64,000 bases of DNA from DASSBQ01 sp035250505 (GCA_035250505.1 DATFFC010000052.1:1-64000), one strand, 5' to 3'. Positions 43,351 to 52,957 are shown, numbered from the stretch's first letter. A program made the numbers and translations. Notes: generated by a model not told the origin, from the sequence alone.

Positions 43351-44709
43351 TTAGCTTGTGTAAGGTCTTGGGCGCCAGACACGTGCTACGGGTCTTGGGC
43401 TGACAGGGAGCGACGACTCTTTCACGTCGCCGCCCACTTTATATTCTCTAACAGCCGCATTCTTTAGGGCGACTACAAAGGCCATGATAATCCAAAAACT
43501 CGGATAGTATAACGTCGAAATAAAGACGCTGCTGACCAAATATCCGACCATACTTCCTTCCAGGGAATGCGCAAAAGTGACGGCAAATCCAAGATTAGCG
43601 ACGTTCTTATCTGAAACATTCTTTCTCTTGCTGACGTTATATAGTTGTTCCACTTGCCTGGTATCTTTGAAGTTCCGGTATATCATGGCGCCAAAAATGC
43701 CGATTCCCGCCAGTCCCAATTCGGGAAAAAGCGTAAAATAGGCGGAATGCGCCTGTCGGCCGGCTCGAGACCTTGTCATGAAAGTCCGTCCAGCTTCATA
43801 TTCTTCAAAGTCCCATGGAAGATTCCCTTGTCCCACACCGATTATGGGGTTTGCCAAGAACATCTCCCAACCGATCCCCCAGATGTACATCCGATCTCCC
43901 CCGGTACCCACGGTCATTGTTTCTTCATCAGTGATCGATTGCACCTCTTGCCAATACTCAGCTGGCGCGAACGCGATCATAAAAATGATCAACAGACCCA
44001 TTACAAGTATTGCGCCGAACTTCTTTGAGGACCTCATCCAGCAATAGGTCCCGACTGTAGCTAAGCCGATAAATCCTCCACGCGACAGCGTAGTCATTGC
44101 GGCAAGCACGAAGAGGCATAGAATTGAAGCGTAAATAATTCTGCTTTGCTTTTCGTGGTTTGATGTGAGGGCGAAGAATACAAAGGGAATGACTACATTC
44201 AACTCCATGCAGAAATCATTCTCATCCCCAAGCCATCCGCCGATTCCTTTACCCCTGGCAATAATGCCTAGAACCGCCAGAACAATATGAACGGCAAGCC
44301 AGACCTTCAGCAACGTTCGCAGGCGGTCAAATGAATCAATATACGTAATGATTCCGAGATAGACGCAAAACAGCAGGAACATGTCCTTGAGCGTCATCGC
44401 GGCATAAAAATTATTCGTGGCAAGCGGAGCATGCAATGTCATGAGCGCCAACAAGGGAATCCATAATCTCGTCTGTAAATTGCTAAAATTGAGCTTTCCA
44501 GAAAAGACCAACACAATGACGGCGATAAGAGTATCTATAATGGAAGGTAGGGGAATCCCTCTAACGCCCAACATGTCCTGAGGTCGCCCGAACTCCAATA
44601 GCAATGAGAACAATACGAGATAAAACGGAAATTTGGACTGGACCGCCGGCGGACGCGTCTGTAGCGCGGCTGCGGACGATGTCTGCATTCTTAACGCGGG
44701 ACGATTCAT
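43351..44709 (-). CDS. O-antigen ligase/polymerase (Wzy/WaaL family) membrane protein
   Basis: Encodes 452 aa from ATG 44709 with about ten to eleven membrane helices. The N-terminus FYLVLFSLLLEFGRPQDMLG is like the O-glycosylation ligases that accompany exosortase A. A large periplasmic loop (about 265-330) includes GGDRMYIWGIGWEMFLANP and GVGQGNLPW, then HSAYFTLFPELGLAGIGIF with the conserved His of Wzy/WaaL enzymes. It should join or transfer undecaprenyl-linked repeat units in the periplasm. It is the only polymerase/ligase in the window; no flippase (Wzx) was seen. Confidence 0.88.
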   Translation of the reverse strand: MNRPALRMQTSSAAALQTRPPAVQSKFPFYLVLFSLLLEFGRPQDMLGVRGIPLPSIIDTLIAVIVLVFSGKLNFSNLQTRLWIPLLALMTLHAPLATNNFYAAMTLKDMFLLFCVYLGIITYIDSFDRLRTLLKVWLAVHIVLAVLGIIARGKGIGGWLGDENDFCMELNVVIPFVFFALTSNHEKQSRIIYASILCLFVLAAMTTLSRGGFIGLATVGTYCWMRSSKKFGAILVMGLLIIFMIAFAPAEYWQEVQSITDEETMTVGTGGDRMYIWGIGWEMFLANPIIGVGQGNLPWDFEEYEAGRTFMTRSRAGRQAHSAYFTLFPELGLAGIGIFGAMIYRNFKDTRQVEQLYNVSKRKNVSDKNVANLGFAVTFAHSLEGSMVGYLVSSVFISTLYYPSFWIIMAFVVALKNAAVREYKVGGDVKESSLPVSPRPVARVWRPRPYTS

Positions 44710-44757
44710 CACGAAAATGGGCTTATTGTGAGGTTGCGGTCCGATATGCAGACGTCA

Positions 44758-45891
44758 TTAAACGCCTGTCTTCCATCTTCCCTTCAAAGCAAGAAACGGC
44801 CGTTCAATGATCCAATATGAAGCCGAAGCCAGGAGGACACAGACGAGCATACTGACTGCGAATTCGACAGGCCACGAGACAGACGCGACGCGACGCCCTA
44901 TCCCGAGTCCCAATAGATGATACAGATACAGCGAATAGGAGATAAGCCCCAGGTACACCATGACGGGGTGATTGACCCATGACCACACGCCGCGCTGACC
45001 AATGATCAATATCTGCATTATGAAGATCGCCAAGAGAATTGAGTCGACGGTGAACCCGACCGAATAATGATACGCTTCAGAGCCTCCCGTTCGGGAATAC
45101 AGGAGTAAGCCGAGCGTGCATAGCGGAAGAACCGGCAACCGAGACAGGTCGGCCGCCAGCGTTTGGAATTTCGACCAGGATGCGCATAGAGCCACCAAGG
45201 AGCCTACGGCTAAACAATCCAGGCGTGTCTCAAACGCGTTGTAAACATACGAGGGCGGAGCCCCGAGACCCAAGTACAGGAACGATCGCCACGCCGCCAC
45301 CAGAACGATGATGCCGGCTATGAGCCAACTCGCCGCAACAAGCCCGCTCCTCATGCATATGCAAAGAATGAACGGCCACACCAAATAGAACTGTTGCTCG
45401 ACACCCAGCGACCATGCATGGGCTATGGCCGTGTTGTGATGCCCGTTGAACGCATTGTAGTAATTGACGATGTATAGTAATCCAGAAAGAAGCAATGACC
45501 AATCCCAATGGTACCCCCGTACTTGCTCCTCGACATACACAAGAATTAGAAACCCATAATAGGCGGGGGCAATTCGTAACAGGCGCCGGATATAGAAGTT
45601 CCGAATGGAGATGCGGCCCGTACGATCGTGCTCTTTCAACAAAAGCCAGGTTATCAAGAAACCGCTAAGAACAAAAAATGCGCTGACGCCGAGATCGCCT
45701 GGTACGGACTCAAATCCGAAGTGATAAATGATCACGGTAAAAACCGCGATCGCCCGCAGGCCGTCTAATGCCGGCAGCCTTCTGAGCGAGAGGATCTCGC
45801 CCAGTTCCATGTCATGACAATGATCGGAAGGCTTGCCGCCATCCGAAGATCGGCACAGAGAATGCTTTTCAGCTACGGTTTCAGCAGGCAT
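44758..45891 (-). CDS. Acyltransferase 3 family (OafA/YrhL-like) membrane protein
   Basis: Encodes 377 aa. The conserved opening is RRLPALDGLRAIAVFTVIIY, with FFVLSGFLITWLLLKEHDRT and FYIRRLLRIAPAYYGFL, the hallmark of acyltransferase 3 proteins with about ten helices. These enzymes transfer acetyl or similar acyl groups from the cytoplasm to a polysaccharide on the periplasmic side. ATG 45810 is a possible shorter start. The two SGNH proteins in the locus may be partners. It lies 21 nt after the phosphatase gene. Confidence 0.9.
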   Translation of the reverse strand: MPAETVAEKHSLCRSSDGGKPSDHCHDMELGEILSLRRLPALDGLRAIAVFTVIIYHFGFESVPGDLGVSAFFVLSGFLITWLLLKEHDRTGRISIRNFYIRRLLRIAPAYYGFLILVYVEEQVRGYHWDWSLLLSGLLYIVNYYNAFNGHHNTAIAHAWSLGVEQQFYLVWPFILCICMRSGLVAASWLIAGIIVLVAAWRSFLYLGLGAPPSYVYNAFETRLDCLAVGSLVALCASWSKFQTLAADLSRLPVLPLCTLGLLLYSRTGGSEAYHYSVGFTVDSILLAIFIMQILIIGQRGVWSWVNHPVMVYLGLISYSLYLYHLLGLGIGRRVASVSWPVEFAVSMLVCVLLASASYWIIERPFLALKGRWKTGV

Positions 45892-45912
45892 TATCGGAGC
45901 ACTCCGCCGGCA

Positions 45913-46560
45913 TTATTGCTCCATCTTACCAGCAGAAGTGCCAGACAAATCATTCCGCCGTTTCTGAAGCTGACTCACAAAGCCGTTGCACGAATCCCGA
46001 ATGATCCGCAAACATTCTTGAAAGTCGTCAACAGTGCCGCTGAACGGATCGTGAATATCAACGCATGATGACCCATTGAATTCGCTTAAGACAAAGACTT
46101 TGCCTCGGACTTTCGGACATAATTTCAATAGCATGCTGAGCTGAGCCAACTCCATCACGAGGATCACATCAGCCTTATCCACCATCTCACGGGTCATCTG
46201 CGCGGTCAGATGTTTCTCCAGCGTCAATCCGTGTAAGCCTGCAACGGATCTCGCGAACGGATGAGCGGGCTTCCCATCCGTCGTATCGAGTCCGGCGGAA
46301 ACCACAGTGATGCCGCTTTCCGGCTCCAGTATAGAACGCAAGTACGCTTCTGCTAATGGACTGCGACAAATATTGCCCTTACACAGAACCAATATGTTCT
46401 GTACTTTCTCGGGCAACAGTATCACCCTTCTTCGCCGCAAGAAACGGAACCACCTGGTCTTGATCCATGCTGCCTTGCTTCGAACGTACAATTCCCTGAA
46501 CAAGACGCGATACGACCTGAGAAGTTCACCGGCTTCTCGGAATACTACGGATCCATTCAT
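45913..46560 (-). CDS. Low-molecular-weight protein tyrosine phosphatase
   Basis: Encodes 215 aa. The P-loop VLCKGNICRSPLAEAYL (Cys60, Arg66) is the CX5R signature, and HDPFSGTVDDF carries the general acid Asp. The N-terminal 54 residues are an extra basic stretch not usual in Wzb. ATG 46560 is used because it overlaps the ATP-grasp stop as ATGA; the frame is open to 46587. Such phosphatases (Wzb/Etp) often dephosphorylate a tyrosine kinase that controls polysaccharide chain length, but no such kinase is in the window. Confidence 0.88.
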   Translation of the reverse strand: MNGSVVFREAGELLRSYRVLFRELYVRSKAAWIKTRWFRFLRRRRVILLPEKVQNILVLCKGNICRSPLAEAYLRSILEPESGITVVSAGLDTTDGKPAHPFARSVAGLHGLTLEKHLTAQMTREMVDKADVILVMELAQLSMLLKLCPKVRGKVFVLSEFNGSSCVDIHDPFSGTVDDFQECLRIIRDSCNGFVSQLQKRRNDLSGTSAGKMEQ

Positions 46561-47759
46561 ATCAGACCGCCTGCATAGTGCACCCATTCTTTGATAGCGG
46601 GCCTCATATCGCCGGCGCGCTCCATCTCATTGTAGGTGCCACGTTGAAATGATCGGGCGAAATCGAGGATGCAGCGCCATCTCGACGGACTATTCGGCGG
46701 CAGGTTCAAGGACTCAGCCGGCTTGAAAAGCCGCATGAGCAAATGGTCCAGATCTCCCAGCAACCAACGCGACCTGATACCGACTCGATACCGGCTGTCA
46801 AACAGACTGATCGGTTCGCCTGAGGCCGTTTGAAGTAATAGCCGAGGAAAATTAATCCCGGCATCGACGGCCAATTGAAGCGATCCCCAGAAGCGGCCGT
46901 TGATCTCCATGAGGACCGGCCGTTTCGTGAGCCGGTCGACTTTGAATTCCACCATCGCGACCCCATGCCATTGAACATGGTGCAGCAGGCGCAACGCCGG
47001 CTCGACCAGTGCCTTGTCAAGCGGGATACTCTCCCGCAGAACGCTCACCCCCCCCGACGGCGGTTTCTCACGAAGACGCCGATGCGCAAACATCGCGACC
47101 GGCGTCCCGTCCTTCATCAACGTAAAGATGCCCTGTCCTTCCCCTATCACACGGTTCTGGATCAACGACGGCTTCTTCAAGTATGCATGCCGAGTGTATA
47201 TGTGACGCAGCTCTTCCGCATTTTGCGCATACTGCACCGTGGTCTTACACCACCCGTTCTCGTCTCTGATCAGCGAGCAGCCGGGTTTGACCACAACGGG
47301 AAATTTCTTTACTTCGCCCAGCACGTGGTCAATATCTCCGTCCTGAAGAAAGATCGTATGTGGCACGGCGACGTCCAATTCCATGGCTAATTTCGTCAAA
47401 TAGTACTTGTCTGAGATCGCCTCAAATGCTTTGTAATCCGGAACCGGCAGCGATGTGTGCCGTTCGAATTCAGTCTTCCTCGGTCCAATGACATGCATGG
47501 CGATATCGGAAACAGGAAACACCGCGTCCACTTTCTGTTTCTGAATGACTCCGAGAAGGCAATCGACGAATTCATTCGGTTGCCGATAGGGGGACGGATA
47601 GGCGAAGGATGTCGTACAGTATCGCGATGCCGCAGCCAACGACCGCTTCACCTCCGCGCCCACGATCACACCGATGCCCTGGCCGCCCAAGGCACGTGTG
47701 ACGGCCAGCGCCGCCCGTTCATCTCCGTCAGTGACTAAGACCTGACGCATGGCAGGCAT
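46557..47759 (-). CDS. ATP-grasp family ligase
   Basis: Encodes 400 aa. The pre-ATP-grasp domain begins RQVLVTDGDERAALAVTRAL; the ATP-grasp core has KFPVVVKPGCSLIR, IQNRVIGEGQGIFTL and the metal-binding VLMEINGRFWGSL near residue 285. These enzymes use ATP to join a carboxylate to an amine, thiol or related group. Its stop overlaps the start of the phosphatase gene. In this locus it could link an amino acid to a sugar or make a precursor for one. The substrate is unknown. Confidence 0.85.
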   Translation of the reverse strand: MPAMRQVLVTDGDERAALAVTRALGGQGIGVIVGAEVKRSLAAASRYCTTSFAYPSPYRQPNEFVDCLLGVIQKQKVDAVFPVSDIAMHVIGPRKTEFERHTSLPVPDYKAFEAISDKYYLTKLAMELDVAVPHTIFLQDGDIDHVLGEVKKFPVVVKPGCSLIRDENGWCKTTVQYAQNAEELRHIYTRHAYLKKPSLIQNRVIGEGQGIFTLMKDGTPVAMFAHRRLREKPPSGGVSVLRESIPLDKALVEPALRLLHHVQWHGVAMVEFKVDRLTKRPVLMEINGRFWGSLQLAVDAGINFPRLLLQTASGEPISLFDSRYRVGIRSRWLLGDLDHLLMRLFKPAESLNLPPNSPSRWRCILDFARSFQRGTYNEMERAGDMRPAIKEWVHYAGGLI

Positions 47760-47832
47760 AGCGAAGTTCTGTCTGTGTGGGCCATTGTCCCGTGCGAGTA
47801 AGAAGACCCATCTTGTAAGGTATCGTACAGTC

Positions 47833-48882
47833 TCACGTCATTGAGGCCCATAGGCGCATCGAGTACAATGGGACGGTGGACGCGATGTCATTATGAATAC
47901 CGATTCGTCGCAAATCGAATAGCCGACCCGGACGCTCTCCTTCCAGCCCAGGCCGGACGCCCACTGCCGCCAGATACCCGCATTCCCTGGCCAAGTCTTG
48001 GATCTGTGAATTCGTGTTGCCGTTCGGATAGCAAAACACCGGCACATAGTTGCCGCTCCGGACCTTGAGGACCTGCTGCGATCCTTCCAGTTCCTCCCTC
48101 ACTTCCTCCAGCGGCAATTGTGTGAGGATCCGATGAGAGCGGGAATGGGAGCCGAACGAAATGCCGTGTTCCGCCATCCTGGCCACTTCATCCCAATTCA
48201 CGATGCAGCGCTCGCGCGGAGGAACGATGGCGAGTTGCTGGTAGCAATCGTCGATCATTTCGGAGATCATGTTTCGGGCCAAATCCTTGCTGCGTTCGAT
48301 TACCCTGTCCGCAAAATCCCTTGCAGTAGTTTCCGATCCGCAGGCAAGGCGCGTATCACCTTCGTCAATACCGAGATACTTTCTGAAGATTGCTGCTCCT
48401 ATCAAAGTCGCCTCGCCGCCGCTCATAAACCTCTTCACACACTGGGCGACCCGTTCCGGCCAAAACCAGTCGTTGGTCCCGATGAAATCGGTCGGCAGGA
48501 ATATGGTGGCCGGTATTTCGAACCTCCGCAAGATTGGATAGGCATAGCGGTAATTGTCAAGCCAGCCGTCATCGAACGTCACCGCGCAATACCGGGCATT
48601 GTTGTCCCAATCGTTCTTGTTCCATCGTTCGACCAATTCCTGCAGGGACAGCACCTGAAACTGATCCCGTAAGAACTGCATGTGCCGTTCAAATACATCG
48701 GTCTCGACATACATTCCAGGTTGGATCCATTCGTCGGCCAGCTCACCTGGAGACACGATGCGATGGTAGGTCAAAATCGCGACCTTTCCCTTGTGGGAAA
48801 CATAACGGACCTTGCTCAGATACAACAACTCCGCCAGGCCCTTCCGAAGCCAATGCTTCGCGGCTCCCCATGGTAATCGCAT
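47833..48882 (-). CDS. Polysaccharide deacetylase
   Basis: Encodes 349 aa. NodB-type motifs are VAILTYHRIV, CAVTFDDGWLDNY (Asp104 and Asp105) and the metal His pair FGSHSRSHRIL (about 245), with YPNGNTNSQIQDLARE later. An insertion of about 60 residues (after TDFIGTNDWFW) precedes the His motif. There is no signal peptide, so it may act on cytoplasmic or lipid-linked intermediates. It precedes the DUF5989 gene's stop by 10 nt in reverse order, so both are probably in one transcript. Confidence 0.88.
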   Translation of the reverse strand: MRLPWGAAKHWLRKGLAELLYLSKVRYVSHKGKVAILTYHRIVSPGELADEWIQPGMYVETDVFERHMQFLRDQFQVLSLQELVERWNKNDWDNNARYCAVTFDDGWLDNYRYAYPILRRFEIPATIFLPTDFIGTNDWFWPERVAQCVKRFMSGGEATLIGAAIFRKYLGIDEGDTRLACGSETTARDFADRVIERSKDLARNMISEMIDDCYQQLAIVPPRERCIVNWDEVARMAEHGISFGSHSRSHRILTQLPLEEVREELEGSQQVLKVRSGNYVPVFCYPNGNTNSQIQDLARECGYLAAVGVRPGLEGERPGRLFDLRRIGIHNDIASTVPLYSMRLWASMT

Positions 48883-48892
48883 CGTGAACCGA

Positions 48893-49045
48893 TCAAAACA
48901 GCGTATAGATGAACGGCGCGACGGCCGAGCCCTGTGTCAATACGATCAAACTACCCAGCAATACCAGCATCACGATGATCGGCAGCAGCCAAAACTTCTT
49001 CCGCTCTTTCATAAATGCCCACAGCTCGGACAGAAAATCACCCAT
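48893..49045 (-). CDS. DUF5989 (SxtK-like) small membrane protein
   Basis: Encodes 50 aa, too short for most ORF searches. It follows the DUF5989 pattern: SELWAFMKERKKFWLLPIIV, a single membrane helix, and the terminal QGSAVAPFIYTLF. AGGAGG lies 7 nt before the ATG. SxtK/DUF5989 proteins are found beside SxtJ and NodU-type carbamoyltransferases in saxitoxin clusters and polysaccharide loci. The role is unknown; a complex with the neighbouring SxtJ protein is likely. Confidence 0.8.
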   Translation of the reverse strand: MGDFLSELWAFMKERKKFWLLPIIVMLVLLGSLIVLTQGSAVAPFIYTLF

Positions 49046-49064
49046 GCTCGCCTCCTTTTCTGTT

Positions 49065-49460
49065 CTAAAACTGTCTGGTCATGTGCGCACGTGGACGAGG
49101 TTGGCGCACTACCCGATAACTTTCCATATCACGCACGAGAACGCGCCGCATTGCATCCCAACCGAACATCCTCATCACGACTCCCATCGGCGTGATCAAA
49201 CCATAGAACAGGATCCCCAAGATGATGCGGGTATTGATCCATCCCAAGACATGTCCGACTTTCATCCACACTTTGAAGATAGGGGCGAGGACGGCGGGTG
49301 CCGCCAGCCCCAAAGGAATCAACAAGCCTCCCAGGCCAACGGCCCACAGGCGCATGCTCTCTCCGCGCCACAACAGCGGCCATAGGCCGATTATCAGGAA
49401 TATTCCCCCCACCATGAGCCCAAAGTTTCTTAGTTCCTTGGCGTCGACTTGTTGAGTCAT
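49065..49460 (-). CDS. SxtJ-family membrane protein
   Basis: Encodes 131 aa with three or so membrane helices (GLMVGGIFLIIGLWPLLW, LWAVGLGGLLIPLGLAAPAV, IILGILFYGLITPMGVVMR) and the conserved ELRNFG start. The C-terminus is basic. GGGAGG lies 8 nt before the ATG. It precedes the DUF5989 gene by 19 nt, the same order as in carbamoyltransferase cassettes. The matching carbamoyltransferase is 8.4 kb away at 57895-59739. Confidence 0.8.
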   Translation of the reverse strand: MTQQVDAKELRNFGLMVGGIFLIIGLWPLLWRGESMRLWAVGLGGLLIPLGLAAPAVLAPIFKVWMKVGHVLGWINTRIILGILFYGLITPMGVVMRMFGWDAMRRVLVRDMESYRVVRQPRPRAHMTRQF

Positions 49461-49514
49461 GATTCAGCCTCCCGGGTTTACTGCGCTGCATAGGAACATT
49501 CTGCTCTCACAGAC

Positions 49515-50660
49515 TTATCGTTTGGACGGCTCCCAACGGAATATTCGGTCTCCCCGGAAATACCGGTACCAAGCATCAAGAATCGATACATTCACAATGA
49601 CAAAGAAGGAGGGCAAGCGAAGGAGATTCTTGTCCGGAATCCATTTAAACCAGTGATAGGTGACCGCGATCCCGTAAAACGTGAGTTGGGCAGATAAGAA
49701 GACGCGGTAGAGAAACGAATCGACGGCAAGGAGAATATTTGAAAGCAACATCGCAATCATGGCAAACGGGACCAGCCACCGGCACAGCTTATGGCTGAAC
49801 AACTGCCACGCGAACAGGCCGTGCTTCATCGGATTCAACATCGGAAGGCTTCTCATCAGGACTGCGATCCCGCGTAACACGGTTCTGACTTTTCTTTGGT
49901 ACTCCTTTCTTTCATCCGCGATATTCTTGTAATATCCGATACTGTCCGGATCGGAAACGCCTCGCAGACCGTGTCGCATGGAATTCAGGACGGTATTGAA
50001 GTCGCTTTGCAAATCCTCCGCCCAAGGCGCACAGACCTCGCGACGCGCGGCGAAAAATGATCCGCTCAAGCCGACCAGCGTATTCACGCTGCTTTCTAAT
50101 CTGCGCAACAGCATCTCATAGCGGACATACGCGCCTTCGCCGCTCACTTTGCCGGCCTCATCGATGAATCGGTCCACGCTGCTGACACATCCCACCGACG
50201 GGTCATTGAACGGCTTGACGATATTGGTGACGGCGTCCTTCGACAAGGTTGTGGCCGTATCTGAGAACACCAGGATCTCTCCCGAGGTTTGAGCGACCGC
50301 CAACTTCTGCGCGGCCTCTTTTCCTTTTCTCTCCGCCGCCCGAACCAGGCGCACACCGGCTCCGGCGTGAGCCCGCACAATGTCATCGGTCCGGTCCGTC
50401 GAACAGTCCGAGGCAACCACGATCTCAAACCGATCCCGTGGATAGTCGAGCTCAACGGAATTCCGAAGCTTGGATGCGATGCGCGCTTCTTCGTTATATG
50501 CCGTGATAATGAACGAGACAGGCGGCGTGATGGCGCCCTTTAGAACGGGCCTGTTCCGAAATACCCGCAGTCCCATCAGCAGTACCGGGTAGCCTGCATA
50601 GGCATAGAGGACGAAGACAACGCTTCCCCAAAACACCACCTCTGACAAAGTGGTCAACAC
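49515..50660 (-). CDS. Glycosyltransferase family 2, membrane-bound (cellulose-synthase-like)
   Basis: Encodes 381 aa, start GTG 50660 or TTG 50657, overlapping the aminotransferase stop. One N-terminal helix (VVFWGSVVFVLYAYAGYPVL) precedes the GT-A domain: VSFIITAYNEEARIASKL, IVVASDCSTDRTDDIV, and ILVFSDTATTLS with the nucleotide-binding acid. Three C-terminal helices (FAMIAMLLSNILLAVD and following) make a membrane domain. The layout matches processive or semiprocessive membrane GTs. Acceptor unknown. Confidence 0.85.
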   Translation of the reverse strand: MLTTLSEVVFWGSVVFVLYAYAGYPVLLMGLRVFRNRPVLKGAITPPVSFIITAYNEEARIASKLRNSVELDYPRDRFEIVVASDCSTDRTDDIVRAHAGAGVRLVRAAERKGKEAAQKLAVAQTSGEILVFSDTATTLSKDAVTNIVKPFNDPSVGCVSSVDRFIDEAGKVSGEGAYVRYEMLLRRLESSVNTLVGLSGSFFAARREVCAPWAEDLQSDFNTVLNSMRHGLRGVSDPDSIGYYKNIADERKEYQRKVRTVLRGIAVLMRSLPMLNPMKHGLFAWQLFSHKLCRWLVPFAMIAMLLSNILLAVDSFLYRVFLSAQLTFYGIAVTYHWFKWIPDKNLLRLPSFFVIVNVSILDAWYRYFRGDRIFRWEPSKR

Positions 50661-51916
50661 GCAGATGTTGCCTTTCGGGTTCCTCTTCGTGTGGAAGCCG
50701 TGGTGGCATCCTTCGCTTCAACTTCCACTTCATTCAGCGCGGCCACGATGCGGCCCACATCCAGCTCGTTCACGTAATGGTGAGTCGGCAATGTTACGAG
50801 ACATTCCGCAAGCGTCGAAGCCCCGCTTACGTTTGCACCGTCCAATACCGACTGCAGTTCCGGTATCTGCTGAACCGTCCCCGGATAGCAGGCGCTGATG
50901 CCCAAGCCGCGGTCATTCGATAGAGCGCAGATCCGCTGTTTCTGCTCCCTGCTGCTCATGAGCAACGGAAGGCGCAGATGCACCGAGCCGTACTGAGATT
51001 GGGGAAATATCCGATGAACTCGGTCCTCTTTCAAACGTCGAACAATGCGGGAGGTCTTTTCGCTTCGATCCATCGTCGATTGTGACAACCTCGGCCTCCA
51101 ACGGGACAAGAGTCCCGCTCGCATCCGTCCCATCTTCAACATGGGAAAATCCCGGTAAAACTTGGTCTCTCCCAACCTCAAGAAAGGCAGCCCGCTGGGA
51201 AACCAGTATGCTGCGGGCCTGATCAACAGGTGCATGAGGGCTACTTCCGTCCAGTTCCGAATCGCAACACCAAGGGATTCCATCTCCAGCCCTTCGTATT
51301 CAACACGAATAGAATCGGCAATGCGGTCCGAATTGGTCAGTATGGCGCCGCCCGAGCCACAGGTGATGTTCTTCCCACGGCCGAAACTGACAAATGCCAC
51401 ATCACCGCCTGTACCGAGCGGTTTCCCCGCTTTCATACCGCCAAAGGCTTGCGCGACGTCCTCCACGACGTAGATCCCTTTCTCTTTGGCATACAGTGCC
51501 GCTTGCGCCACATCGGCACTGCTTCCAAACAGATGCGTCGGTACGACCGCGAGGACCTTATCATCCAACGCCTCTTTCAGGTCCGTCATATCAAAGTCCA
51601 ATGTGGCTGGGTCGACGTCGCACAAACGGATTTCCAAACCCGCCTTGATTACGGAACTGGGCACCGAAAAACAAGTATAGGCCGGGATCACGACTTTCCG
51701 TCTCGGGGATAGGCTCGCTAACCCGGACAGAATCAGAGTGAGTGCCGCCTTTCCTGAAGTCACCCAGAAAACGTGTCTCACCCCAAAATACTCCTGGAAC
51801 TCCTTCGTCAGTGCATCTAGGACCCGTTGACCGCCGAAGGGCGCCACAAGACCTTGGAGAAGGTCCCTCCACGTCAGTGGCGCTGCACTCGGAGAGAGGG
51901 TGCGTTGGACTTTCAC
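50654..51916 (-). CDS. DegT/DnrJ/EryC1-family aminotransferase
   Basis: Encodes 420 aa from GTG 51916, which overlaps the upstream stop as GTGA. PLP-binding features are FWVTSGKAALTLILSGL, VIPAYTCFSVPSSVIKAG, VVEDVAQAFGG and the Schiff-base Lys in FGRGKNITCGSGG (about residue 181). Sugar aminotransferases of this family convert keto-sugar nucleotides to amino sugars with glutamate. No ketosugar dehydratase is visible in the window. Possibly its partner lies beyond the right edge. Confidence 0.85.
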   Translation of the reverse strand: MKVQRTLSPSAAPLTWRDLLQGLVAPFGGQRVLDALTKEFQEYFGVRHVFWVTSGKAALTLILSGLASLSPRRKVVIPAYTCFSVPSSVIKAGLEIRLCDVDPATLDFDMTDLKEALDDKVLAVVPTHLFGSSADVAQAALYAKEKGIYVVEDVAQAFGGMKAGKPLGTGGDVAFVSFGRGKNITCGSGGAILTNSDRIADSIRVEYEGLEMESLGVAIRNWTEVALMHLLIRPAAYWFPSGLPFLRLGETKFYRDFPMLKMGRMRAGLLSRWRPRLSQSTMDRSEKTSRIVRRLKEDRVHRIFPQSQYGSVHLRLPLLMSSREQKQRICALSNDRGLGISACYPGTVQQIPELQSVLDGANVSGASTLAECLVTLPTHHYVNELDVGRIVAALNEVEVEAKDATTASTRRGTRKATSAC

Positions 51917-52953
51917 GGCAAGAACTTGACGATCTGTGGTCCGAGCCAATTGGCAACCACGAGCGGCAATCGCCGCCAGACCTTGATCGCCATTTCATAC
52001 TTGGGATTGTGAGGATTCAATTGGGGTATCGCCTCACCGTGAGCCATCCAATAATACCAATGCAACTGCTCCGGTCGGGCGCCCCACTGTTCCTTGAATC
52101 GATACGTCCCGGTATCCGGTGTAGAGCGGCCAAAATCAAAGACGTGAAATCCTTCCCGGCAAGCATGTTCGAGAATCGAACTGTAGAGCAACATATTGGG
52201 AGCCAGACGGTTGAACCGCTTATCGGATGCCGCCCACGGGATTTCAAGAACCGATCGAAATCCATATAAAAATCCTGCGGCCACGGGTCTCCCTTCAAAC
52301 GACACGACACAAATACGTGATTCCTTCGGAAACTGCCGGCAAATGGTGCCGAAGAACCGTTTGGAATATACCGGCGTCCCAAGATCTCGCATACAGCGGG
52401 CAAATACCGTGTAGAAGTCGTCCAGACACTCGTCCCCGCCAAACCGCACAACCATGTTTTCCTTTTGGGCACGCCGGATCTGGCTTCGCAATTTGGACGG
52501 AAACTGCTTCCACAGCAATTCGAATTCTCTGGGCAAATCCAGACGCATCGAGACTTTTCGTTGGCTCAACGGCAGGCCGACGGGGCAAGACTGCTGATTC
52601 CGAATTTCGATATGGCGGGCTCCATGCCTCTTCGCTTGTGCGATGGCTTCGTTGATGAGGCAGCTCACCGTCTCGTGGTCATCCGCCACCACACCGCCAT
52701 AGTTGAGAAATGGAACCGATACGAGGAATTTCCCGAACAACCGGCTTGCCAACATGACGAGCGGCAAAACACCCCTGATCCGTCCGGTGTGGTCCTTCGC
52801 GGCAACGTAGCAGGTGTGGTGACCGAACGATTCCTCTATAACGCGCCGCCATCCCAAAAGGTGATACCCACTGGCATCCTTTGAGGCCAAGACATAGCGA
52901 TTCCATTCCATCGACTCGGGTGTGCCTTCGTCGACGATGGCGGCGCTCAGCAT
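51913..52953 (-). CDS. FemAB/GNAT-like protein of exosortase-A loci
   Basis: Encodes 346 aa when started at ATG 52953, 4 nt after the preceding gene ends; longer starts up to 53016 overlap that gene. The two GNAT-like halves contain LGWRRVIEESFGHHTCYVAA, FLNYGGVVADD, IEIRNQQSC and the diagnostic FDFGRSTPDTGTYRFKEQWG. This is the FemAB-like family linked to XrtA/PEP-CTERM loci. FemAB proteins add amino acids from tRNA to a lipid-linked acceptor; here an amino acid addition to the polysaccharide is plausible. Confidence 0.83.
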   Translation of the reverse strand: MLSAAIVDEGTPESMEWNRYVLASKDASGYHLLGWRRVIEESFGHHTCYVAAKDHTGRIRGVLPLVMLASRLFGKFLVSVPFLNYGGVVADDHETVSCLINEAIAQAKRHGARHIEIRNQQSCPVGLPLSQRKVSMRLDLPREFELLWKQFPSKLRSQIRRAQKENMVVRFGGDECLDDFYTVFARCMRDLGTPVYSKRFFGTICRQFPKESRICVVSFEGRPVAAGFLYGFRSVLEIPWAASDKRFNRLAPNMLLYSSILEHACREGFHVFDFGRSTPDTGTYRFKEQWGARPEQLHWYYWMAHGEAIPQLNPHNPKYEMAIKVWRRLPLVVANWLGPQIVKFLP

Positions 52954-52957
52954 TCTC

